Part shown: positions 54,895 to 64,000 of the stretch, in pieces | Layout of the letters: each line of letters starts with the position of its first letter | How positions within the stretch are numbered: position 1 is the stretch's first letter | From: Lolium rigidum | Taxonomy: Eukaryota; Streptophyta; Magnoliopsida; Poales; Poaceae | Reading direction: 5' to 3' | NCBI RefSeq assembly: GCF_022539505.1 | Contig: NC_061510.1 | Location: 224,028,043-224,092,042 of the forward strand | Length of the DNA: 64,000 nucleotides | The notes under the pieces: generated by a model | What the model was told of the DNA's origin: nothing | What the model saw: the letters and a program-made list of their open reading frames with translations, nothing else | Database searches by the model: none | Made by a program: the position numbers and the translations under genes

Positions 54895-55960
54895 AAGGTT
54901 ATTACCAATTTTTTCCCGATATTGTCAAAACCCTCGGTGCGACCATGGCTAATGAATCAGCATTCGGGGTGCATCGGTTCCGGGGCATTCTTGTGTGAGA
55001 ATTTCGTGGCAGCGTTCTAGGGCGAATACAAACGCCCGGGGACCATGAATGACCTATGCTTGGTTATCCAAGGGCATGATGAGAGGCTGCGCAGCTTCAT
55101 GCAACATTTCTCGCATGTGTCCCATTCCACCCCCAACGCCGAAATGGGATGATCATTGGCACTTTTTAGAATGTCCGCGATGTCAGAATGTTGGAGAAGA
55201 TGGGGAAGAAGCAGAGTTATCTACGCAGCACCCACGACCTTTACTTCCTGGTAGACAAATGTGCCCTCATGGAGGAAGGCCTCATGGGAGCCGAGCTAGA
55301 CACTAAAGCAGATGCGAAAACTGCGAAGACAAACACATCTAGAGGCAAGAAAAAGGAAGTGAGCCGAGAAGCAGGTGTTGGCTGCCGATCCCGCCAACCC
55401 GGCTGGAACCGAGAATGTGGCAGTCGCCGAGGTGGCTGCCGTGAAGTATGACAAGGGGCCGTGGTGCACCATCCATCATTCTAGCCACCACGATTCGAAA
55501 TATTGCAAGTATGTTTAGGGATCATTGAATCCCGGAAGAACCGGTAGGCTGATGGGACCTACGGCAACCGTTTTGTTTGCGGGAAGCCTGGCCATCAACC
55601 ACCAACTTTTCCTGATCGGGCCAGAGGCAAGGACGACAGGGCAATCCAGAAGGAGCATGGGAACCCTATGGGCTCGGCCCCAGCCCCGGGAACACTCAAC
55701 GCAGGGAATCGAACATCGATGGTGACCTAGAAGGACAACACGGGCTCCAAGCAATGAGGGACACAACGTGCCTTTGTGGGGGAGCATACGCCATAGCCTC
55801 CCATGGGGAGGTGAAGCGGCTCTTACCTGCAGTGTTCGCCGCCCAGCCCGTGGCTACCGAGCGGTGTCCGTTGCGATCGTCGTACGTGCCCGATACGTTC
55901 GATGGTAAATGCCACTCCGAGAGAACTGCAATTGTCGGCCTTTTGCAAGTTGTGGTGGCA
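54895..55960 (+). pseudogene. Ty3/gypsy gag remnant, upstream half of the split gene
   Basis: Decayed gag: EFRGSVLGRIQTPGDHE near 55005, RMLEKMGKKQSYLRSTHDLY (55188) and MEEGLMGAELDTKADAKT. A histidine/cysteine cluster resembling a zinc finger (WCTIHHSSHHDSKYCKYV) lies at about 55465. The last codons read GLLQVVVA and end in TGGCA at the large-LTR insertion. The protease remnant at 22769 begins TGGCACC and continues in frame (PIINNVKV). Confidence 0.65.
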
Positions 55961-56217
55961 TGTCAACACCCGGATTTTTAAGTCCAGATGCCTATTATGC
56001 CATACATCGCAATCCCAGGAAGATTGTTTGCGAGACATAATAAGTTCATATCATAGCACATCATTCATTACAATACCATAATAGTCTTACCACAAAAGGA
56101 TCACATGATCCAGTCTCATCACAACACTTGATCTAAGGATCAATACATAACACATAGCGGGAGTACATAGTAGCGTCCATCTATTCCACAGGCAACGCTT
56201 GACATCAGGAGACGATC

Positions 56218-56283
56218 CTAGTTGTCATAGACGTCCTGCTGTCCGTCATCCTGATACTGTTGCTCCTCTTCATAGTCTGGCCA
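56218..56283 (-). other. Acidic micro-ORF block B in large LTR copy 3
   Basis: WPDYEEEQQYQDDGQQDV then YDN-stop; 22 codons, matching copies 1 and 4. Confidence 0.5.
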
Positions 56284-57287
56284 TTTGAATAGCTAGGGAC
56301 ACAGCCGTGAGTACTTTCAAGTACTCGCAAACTAATACTAGTGTAAGTACTAACAATTTTAGTGAGAGGGTTCTAAGCTCTAAGTTTATTTGCATAAAGC
56401 CAGTTTTATTTCATAAGCATTTAGTAAACAAAGACTCTTCATTTGCCTAACTTAACTCAAGTGGGAAAATTAGTGTCATTCCCACAACTCAGTTGTGATT
56501 CAAAACAAAGTCACCTTTCATGTTCAATTCACAAGTCACCTTATGGAAAAGTTCTGATGACGGAACAGTATGGCCTTTCCAACTGTCCATGACCGCGGAC
56601 GCGGCTATTCGAATAGGTTTACACTCTGCAGAGGTTGCACACTTGTGCCACAACATTTGATTACATCCGTCAGGGATAACCCTGAATAATCATAACTCAG
56701 TATGCGGATCATCAACCATTAACCTTTCACTTACACATCCTAGTATAGGCACCTCCCCTATGAGTTTGGCCTCCCAGTGATAACCAACTGCTATCCTGGG
56801 AACTGCACAGGGCTTGGGTAGGGCATTCAACTCTTTTCACGTCATTTCATTTTCAACGGAGGCAGCCTTGGCATAACCTCTATGACGTTTGTTTAGAGGG
56901 AACCCATACTAAGACACATAAATTTCCAGCTAAAGCCTTACCCATAATCAGGTATTGTGGGGGTACTCAAGAATTGGAATGGTATCGCATCCGAACCCAA
57001 TCATCAGTTTTAATCAAAACCACCATTTCATTCTAGTCACTTTCACCTTCAAAAATCTTTCAATAGAATGACTCATCATTCCAAGGTTTTCAAAATCAAA
57101 AGATTCACATGTTCCCAGCTGGAGTAGTCACTTTTAGTTTAGCACTAGCAACTAGTCACGAGGGGTGCTAACTAGCTTTGTAGCTCTCTAGGCTAACTTG
57201 TAAAAGCTTTGAAAGATAAAAACTGGGACTTGTAAAGTAAAACACAAAGTAGCATGGTATTAGTGCCTTGCTCAAGTTGAGCTTGCA

Positions 57288-57398
57288 CTAGGGTAACTTG
57301 CAAGAGTATAGTTTGCCTTGATTGGTACAGTGATCAAAGCTTTCTTCTTCCTCTTGGTAGAATACCTCCTCCTCCTGGTAGTCCTCAGTACTAGTGTC
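57288..57398 (-). other. Acidic micro-ORF block A in large LTR copy 3
   Basis: 36 codons plus stop, starting DTSTEDYQEEEVFYQ; identical in length to 19959-20069. Confidence 0.45.
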
Positions 57399-58690
57399 TA
57401 TAAACGGATACGAATTATACAATCACCACACAAGCTTAAGTACTAGACTTAACACACAAATGGGTCATACAAACCATCATATCATCACCTCATGCATCAC
57501 AAGGGGGTTGGATTTGTGTTTAAGAAAACTTGTAAGAGAAATAATTTCCTCTCATTGAATCTTATTAAGATTTAATTTCCTCAAATAATAAGTGTGAGAT
57601 CATGTTGACCAAGGTCAACATTTCACCTTTATAATTTGAGAAAAATGATTTAAATGAGGTACTAAACCTCATGCAATTTAAACACTACTATTGCAACAAT
57701 TTAATATCTCTAGGTAATCCACTATGAGGTGCTATAGACCAAAGTCATTACCTCCTATTGAATTACTTAGGACCATGATTTAAATGAGAGGGAGCCTCTC
57801 ATACTATTTAATAAATAACTTTGAATGATTTTAAATGGACTAGAAATAGCCACATAGCCATTATTTTGCTCTAGCCCATGATCATGCAAACACCTATGTT
57901 ATCTTTTCACATATTCATGTAGAGTATGTGAAATGTGATTCATGAGAGTTGGAATCAACTCAAAATCACTTATGGTTGAATTTTAAATAAAGTTTGAATT
58001 TGAAAAAGTTACTGGCTTGTTCTTTTTGCTACATTAATTCTACAAAAGTTCTAGGGTTGAGGCCCGTGGGGTTGGTTAGACCTTTTCACAAGCTTTCAAA
58101 CAATACCAAATTCATAAAATTTGGACCAGTGGATCTTCCTAAATTTAAATTTGAATTTGGTTCCAGTATTGAATTCAAACTGAAAAGATTAAATCCAGTT
58201 TGAATCATTGGGCTCGCGCGGGAAAACTAGATGGGCTAGGGGGAGAAAAAGAAACGGGCCGGCCCACTTCGCGTCCAGCACGAGCAGGCCGCCTGACAGT
58301 GGGGTCCACGCGTCAGCGACACTTATACACCGAAACGGTATGGATTAATATGGTGCGCACAATTAGAACAAGATCTAACGGCTGGCGTGCATCGTCGTTG
58401 ACGACGAGCACAGCTCACTGGCGCGGCGAGGGATGGGGGTTGGCGGCTCACCGGCGCTCCGGTGATCGTCGGCGAGGGTGCGCGGCGACGTTGTGGATGA
58501 CGGCGATCCTCCTGGTACAAGCGGCGGCTCTAGGGGCGGCTCCTAGCTCCGGCGATGTCGAGGCAGTACTGGCGGAGCTCCGGCAGTCGATCGATGGTCT
58601 ACAGGTGGAATTGGGAAGCGGCGGTGCTCGAGGAGGGTCAGAGAGAAGAGAGGAGGCGGATGGTGTGAAGATTTGAGGTGCGGGAGGCCT

Positions 58691-58700
58691 CTATTTATAG
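58691..58700 (-). promoter_or_regulatory. TATA box of large LTR copy 3
   Basis: CTATAAATAG on the minus strand, as at 21361-21370. Confidence 0.6.
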
Positions 58701-60039
58701 CGGCGTCGAGGTCTGCGGCGCACCGGGGCAGGTCGAGCGTGACGACGGCGATACAGTGGCGGAAGGGGTTGGGCGCTGACGCAGGGGCATAGGCGACGTC
58801 ATGGCGAGCATGGAGCGCTTGACGGCGGTGAAAACGAGGCAGTGACGCGAGCTATAGGTTGATGGGAGCTCTCAGTACCGCGGCGGAAACTTTTGATGGT
58901 GACGACGACGAGCGTGCTCTTCGGCGTAGGTGAGCATGTCTAGCAGGTAGAGGGTGACGAGGTGGTGCTACGGGCGAGAGGAGAAGTCAAGGGGAGGACG
59001 AGGGTGACGAGGCGCGTCCTGGGCGTACTGGGTGCGTCGTGGCTGGCTACTGCCGTCGTCTGCTCGAGCGATGGCTGTGTCCAACGGGTCCAGGGAAGTG
59101 AGAGGGAGGTTGCTGACATGGTGGTGCACGGTGGAATTGACCAGAGAGGAGAGTGGCATGGAGAGGGGCATAACATGCCACGACATGGTCATGTACTCGA
59201 TGATCTCATGCAGGTACTTGATCTCTGAGGCTTGGCTTTGGTCCAGGGGTTCGAGGAGAGTGTTTATGTTGACTTGGTCACGATGGTTTAGGCAAAAACC
59301 CAGCAGGTAATTGCATGTATGGAGTTGGCAGGGTGTTGCACACCAGGTGCTCGACCAAATGGCCGCAAGAAACAAATTTTGGAATTTTGCAAATCCTTTT
59401 GGTGGAGTTGATTTAAATAATGTTTAGAACGCACTGGTGGTGGTGGTGCGCAAAAAGGAGTTAATTTGTGAAAATCAAAATAGGCATAATCTTAAATCTG
59501 TTTAGGTGTTGCTACTTTGCTTGATGATAATTTGAAATCTAGAAAGAATTTGTAGGGGTGGTCGTTACCAAAGTTGTTCATATTGAAGAGGTCTTGGATG
59601 AGGTGCAAATAGTTGGGAGGTTTTAGTTTAGAAAACTCTTAATCCAGGGGATCAAAGTGGGTAACATGAGATAAATGGCAGTTTTGACCATTATCATATG
59701 TGAGTAGGTTTTGCATTTTATTTTGATTTCATTTGAGTTTCTTTGATTCAAAAGTGGTTCTTAAGTGTTTAGTAACATTACCCAACCATTGGCACAAGTC
59801 AAATTGGCCTAGGTTTTGATTTGGCAAAAATGGCTATAAGCACATATGTGAGGTGATTTGTATTTCTTTCTATTTTTCTTCTTTCTCTCTTCTTGATCCA
59901 ATGATCATACTCTAGGGTTTTAGCATCATTGATAAGAACACAAACAATCATCATGGCAATGTCACAAAATAATGCATGAACACTATGCATAGCACCATAT
60001 TCAAATAAAAGTTTTTGTTAGCTCTAACTTTTGAATATT

Positions 60040-60702
60040 TGTCAACACCCGGAATTTTAAGTCCAGATGCCTATTATGTCATTCATCGCAATCCCAGGAT
60101 AATGTTGTTGCGAGGCATAATAGTCGAATATCACAGTCATTATTTATTACAAGCCATAATGTCTTACAATCTTGAATCACATGATTCATCTTACATAAAT
60201 AGTTGATCTTTCAATCAACATACATACACAAGTTCATACATAGCGGAAGCGTAATAGTAAATGGACTCTCTAGTCCACAGGCCAACATTTGACGTCAGAA
60301 ACCCCTAGTTGTCGTAGGCGTCCTGCTGGTCATCCTCATGATAGTTCTGTTCATCATCGTACTCTGGCCATTTGAATAGCCAGGGATAAGGCCGAAAGTA
60401 CTTTAAGTACTTGCAAACTAATACTAATGTAAAAAAATGCCAACTAAAGGTACTAAGCTCTAGTTTAACTTGCATAAGCCAAATTTTAGTTCACAAGCTT
60501 GGATCATGTGCTAACTAACTTAAGTGGGAACATTAGTGTCATTCCCACAACATTGGTATAATTCCAAACAAGTCACCAAGTCACCATTCACATTTACTAA
60601 AGTTTTCAAAAATCGACACCGGAAGCTCGTATGGCCCTTCCAACCGTCCGTAGCCGTGGACACGGCTATTCGAATAGATTTACACTCTGCAGAGGTTGCA
60701 CA
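60040..60702 (-). repeat. Large LTR, copy 4 (3' end, diverged subfamily)
   Basis: Starts TGTCAACACCCGGAATTT on the plus strand immediately after copy 3 and runs to the gap. It is clearly more diverged from copy 3 than copies 2 and 3 are from each other, so it is a separate insertion rather than its LTR partner. Block B at 60305-60370 reads WPEYDDEQNYHEDDQQDA then YDN-stop. Confidence 0.75.
60305..60370 (-). other. Acidic micro-ORF block B in large LTR copy 4
   Basis: Same 22-codon length as in copies 1 and 3. The changes are mostly conservative (D/E, Q/N). Confidence 0.5.
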
Positions 60703-60802
60703 NNNNNNNNNNNNNNNNNNNNNNNNNNNNNNNNNNNNNNNNNNNNNNNNNNNNNNNNNNNNNNNNNNNNNNNNNNNNNNNNNNNNNNNNNNNNNNNNNN
60801 NN
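60703..60802. other. Assembly gap (100 N)
   Basis: 100 N between large LTR copy 4 and a Sabrina-like gag on the minus strand. Confidence 0.98.
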
Positions 60803-60940
60803 CATAACAAGATTTAGTAAAGCAGGTTTAATTTCAAAGAATTCTGCTGTAGTAGCAGGTGGAGCGATAGGTGTGCATAGGAAATCATTATTATTTGTGC
60901 TAGTGAAGTCACACAACTTAGTATTTTCAGGGTTGGCCAT
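60803..60940 (-). pseudogene. Athila-type gag, N-terminal fragment
   Basis: First 46 codons of gag from ATG 60940 (MANPENTKLCDFTS), cut by the gap. Same start as at 2119 and 17271. Confidence 0.8.
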
Positions 60941-61166
60941 TTTAGCAATAGTAAATAAAGCAAACTAGATAAAGTAAATGCAAGTAAACTAATTTTTTTG
61001 TGTTTTTGATATAGAGTGCAAGACAGTAAATAAAGTAAAACTAGCAACTAATTTTTTTGTGTTTTGATATAAGTGCAGCAAACAAAGTAATAAATAAAAT
61101 AAAGCAAGACAAAAACAAAGTAAAGAGATTGGGAAGTGGAGACTCCCCTTGCAGCGTGTCTTGATC

Positions 61167-61184
61167 TCCCCGGCAACGGCGCCA
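61167..61184 (-). other. Primer-binding site, tRNA-Asp type
   Basis: The minus strand reads TGGCGCCGTTGCCGGGGA, complementary over most of its length to the plant tRNA-Asp 3' end (CCCGGCAACGGCGCCA). Best preserved PBS of the three copies. Confidence 0.8.
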
Positions 61185-61195
61185 GAAAAAGAGCT

Positions 61196-62795
61196 TGATG
61201 GCGTGTATTTCACACGTTCGTTGGGCAACCCCAAGAGGAAGGTATGATGCGCACAACAGCAAGTTTTCCCTCGAAAGAAACCAAGGTTTATCGAACCAGG
61301 AGGAGCCAAGAAGCACGTTGAAGGTTGATGGCGGCGGGATGTAGTGCGGCGCAACACCACAGATTCCGGCGCCAACGTGGAACCTGCACAACACAACCAA
61401 AGTACTTTGCCCCAACGAAACAGTGAGGTTGTCAATCTCACCGGCTTGCTGTAACAAAGGATTAACCGTATTGTGTGGAAGATGATTGTTTGCGAGAGAA
61501 AATAGTAAAAACAAGTATTGCGAGCAGATTTGTATTTCAGTATTAAAGAATGGACCGGGGTCCACAGTTCACTAGAGGTGTCTCTCCCATAAGATAAAAG
61601 CATGTTGGGTGAACAAATTACGGTCGGGCAATTGACAAATAGAGAGGGCATAACAATGCACATACATGACATGATAAGTATAGTGAGATTTAATTGGGCA
61701 TTACGACAAAGTACATAGACCGCCATCCAACTCGCATCTATGCCTAAAAGTCCACCTTCGAGTTATCATCCGAACCCCTCCGGTATTAAGTTGCTAAACA
61801 ACGAGACAATTGCATTAAGTATGGTGCGTAATGTAATCAACAACTACATCCTCGGACATAGCGCCAATGTTTTATCCCTAGTGGCAACAGCACAACACAA
61901 CCTTAGAACTTTTTGTCACTGTCCCAGGTGTCAATGCAGGCATGAACCCACTATCGAGTATAAATACTCCCTCTTGGAGTTAAGAGTAAAAACTTGGCCA
62001 GAGCCTCTACTAGTAACGGAGAGCATGCAAGATCATAAACAACACATATGTAATAACTTGATAATTAACATGACATGGTATTCTCTATCCATCGGATCCC
62101 GACAAACACAACATATAGAATTACGGATAGATGATCTTGATCATGTTAGGCAGCTCACAAGATCCAACAATGAAGCACAATGAGGAGAAGACAACCATCT
62201 AGCTACTGCTATGGACCCATAGTCCAGGGGTGAACTACTCACTCATCACTCCGGAGGCGACCATGGCGGTGTAGAGTCCTCCGGGAGATGAATCCCCTCT
62301 CCGGCAGGGTGCCGGAAGAGATCTCCAGAATCCCCGAGATGGGATCGGCGGCGGCGGCGCGCGTCTCTGTAAGGTTTTCCGTATCGTGGTTTTTCGCCTC
62401 AGGGGTTTCGCGACGGAGGCTTTAAGTAGGCGGAAGGGCAGAGTCGGTGGCTAGACGAGGGGGCCACACCATAGGGCGGCGCGGGCCCCCCTGGGCCGCG
62501 CCGCCACGTGGTGTCGCCACCTCGTGGCCCCACTTCGTATGTTCTTCGGTCTTCTGGAAGCTCCGTGGAAAAATAGGCCCATGGGTCTTTGTTTCGTCCA
62601 ATTCCGAGAATATTTCGTTACGAGGATTTCGAAACCAAAAACAGCAGAAAACGAGAACCGGCACTTCGGCATCTTGTTAATAGGTTAGTTCCAGAAAATG
62701 CACGAATATGACATAAAGTGTGCATAAAACATGTAGGTATCATCAATAATATGGCATAGAACATAAGAAATTATCGATACGTCGGAGACGTATCA
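61196..62795 (-). repeat. 5' LTR of a Sabrina-like element (minus)
   Basis: 1600 bp, TGATACG at 62795 to CCATCA at 61196. It is inserted in reverse into the internal region of a plus-strand copy (62796 onward). Confidence 0.87.
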
Positions 62796-63701
62796 GGCCG
62801 CTAACTAAAGCCATGATTCATGGTGGAAGTTTCAGTTTTGGACATATATCCTCAATCTCATATGAGAATAATAATTGTTGCCACATGCTTATGCATTAAA
62901 GAGGAGTCCATTATCTGTTGTCCATGTTGTCCCGGTATGGATGTCTAAGTTGAGAATAATCAAAAGCGAGAAATCCAAAATGCGAGCTTTCTCCTTAGAC
63001 CTTTGTACAGGCGGCATGGAGGTACCCCATTGTGACACTTGGTTAAAACATGTGTATTGCAATGATCCGGTAGTCCAAGCTAATTAGGACAAGGTGCGGG
63101 CACTATTAGTATACTATGCATGAGGCTTGCAACTTGTAAGATATAATTTTCATAACTCATATGCTTTATTACTACCGTTGACAAAATTGTTTCATGTTTT
63201 CAAAATAAAAGCTCTAGCACAAATATAGCAATCGATGCTTTCCTATTTGAAGGACCATTCTTTTTACTTTTATGTTGAGTCAGTTCACCTATCTCTCTCC
63301 ACCTCAAGAAGCAAACACTTGTGAACTGTGCATTGATTCCTACATACTTGCATATTGCACTTGTTATATTACTCTATGTTGACAATTATCCATGAGATAT
63401 ACATGTTACAAGTTGAAAGCAACCGCCGAAACTTAATCTTCCTTTGTGTTGCTTCAATACCATTACTTTGATTTATTGCTTTATGAGTTAACTCTTATGC
63501 AAGACTTATTGATGCTTGTCTTGAAGTACTATTCATGAAAAGTCTTTGCTTTATGATTCACTTGTTTACTCATGTCATTACCATTGTTTTGATCGCTGCA
63601 TTCATTACATATGTTTACAAATAGTATGATCAAGGTTATGATGGCATGTCACTTCGGAAATTATCTTTGTTATCGTTTTACCTCGCTCGGGACGAGCAGA
63701 A
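62796..63701 (+). mobile_element. 3' internal region of a plus-strand Sabrina-like element
   Basis: Non-coding. Matches, in opposite orientation, the region 12593-13497 of the minus element. Interrupted on the left by the reversed LTR. Confidence 0.78.
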
Positions 63702-63717
63702 CTAAGCTTGGGGATGC
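63702..63717 (+). other. Polypurine tract
   Basis: CTAAGCTTGGGGATGC directly before the LTR start. Confidence 0.7.
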
Positions 63718-64000
63718 TGATACGTCTCCGACGTATCGATAATTTCTTATGTTCCATGCCATATTATTGATGATACCTACATGTTTTATGCACACTTTAT
63801 GTCATATTCGTGCATTTTCCGGAAGTAACCTATTAACAAGATGCCGAAGAGCCGCTTCGTTTGTTTCGCTGTTTTTGGTTTCAGAAATCCTAGTAACGAA
63901 ATATTCTCGGAATTGGACGAAATCAACGCCCAGGGTCCTATTTTGCCACGAAGCTTCCAGAAGACCGAAGAGGAGTCGAAGTGGGGCCACGAGGCGCCGC
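63718..64000 (+). repeat. 3' LTR of the plus-strand Sabrina-like element (cut by window end)
   Basis: First 283 bp of the LTR, TGATACGTCTCCGACGTATC onward. Confidence 0.87.

Larger units (their letters stand above)
55961..60039 (-). repeat. Large LTR, copy 3 (nearly complete)
   Basis: The LTR 3' end is at 55961 (TGTCAACACCCGG on the plus strand). It is missing only its first 42 bp at the right, where copy 4 begins. It is near-identical to copy 2 apart from an internal deletion of about 80 bp near 57199. TATA box CTATAAATAG at 58691-58700 (minus), block A at 57288-57398, block B at 56218-56283. GC-rich region 58200-59100 as in copy 2. Confidence 0.82.

Noticed and set aside
55961..60039. Possibility that the TGTCAACACCC repeats are a DNA transposon
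   Set aside because: Ends are TG...CA with a 5-bp target duplication, two near-identical copies share one insertion site, and there is a TATA box and no transposase. These fit LTRs better.
1..64000. Search for single-copy host genes, tRNAs or rRNAs
   Set aside because: Every substantial frame could be tied to a retrotransposon, or to LTR or leader sequence. tRNA-like matches were only primer-binding sites.

Overview
The window is repeat DNA from a large grass genome, most likely Pooideae (Triticeae or oat/ryegrass relatives). No host gene, tRNA, rRNA or CRISPR array was recognised. Everything readable belongs to nested LTR retrotransposons of grass types: Athila-type gag-pro elements resembling Sabrina/Fatima/WHAM, an Angela/BARE1-type copia, a Maximus/SIRE-type copia, several Ty3/gypsy elements including one of the Tat lineage, and an element family with very large (about 4.2 kb) LTRs. 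Family names are by recognition only. Almost every coding region is broken by stops and frameshifts.

Three 100-N gaps split the window into contigs A (1-4206), B (4307-23523), C (23624-60702) and D (60803-64000). A holds a Sabrina-like element (LTR 267-1863, gag-pro 2119-4206) lying in the 3' internal part of another copy. B holds, left to right: a 3' piece of a large LTR (4307-6428), a decayed Angela-type copia on the minus strand (6429-12256), a minus-strand Sabrina-like element (12257-19120), the 3' end of a plus-strand Angela LTR (19121-19550), most of a second large LTR (19551-22768) and a gypsy protease remnant (22769-23523).

C opens with a gag-pro-only gypsy element with 1164-bp LTRs (23625-31235). 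It sits in the RNase H end of a Maximus-type copia, whose LTR (32433-34399) is followed directly by PBS and gag. That copia gag is split by a 13-kb Tat-lineage gypsy (35540-48551), then interrupted by another gypsy (48921 to about 54083). A reversed Maximus LTR piece (54084-54894), a gypsy gag remnant (54895-55960) and two large LTRs (55961-60039 and 60040-60702) follow. D holds a minus-strand Sabrina-like 5' end (60803-62795) inside a plus-strand copy whose 3' LTR begins at 63718.

The most interesting content is hidden in 'non-coding' parts of the elements. The Tat element carries, antisense to its own polyprotein, a multi-exon gene with its own TATA box and clean GT-AG junctions, plus a second antisense unit that seems to share a C-terminal domain with the first. 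The gag-pro-only gypsy carries an intact antisense ORF for an acidic, serine-rich protein, and a series of GCCGAT/ATCGGC hairpins. The Maximus LTR carries repeated AGCGGTAGTACCGCT palindromes. The large LTRs contain conserved acidic micro-ORFs. A matching 5-bp target duplication and an interrupted protease gene also suggest that contigs B and C are in the wrong order: C should precede B.
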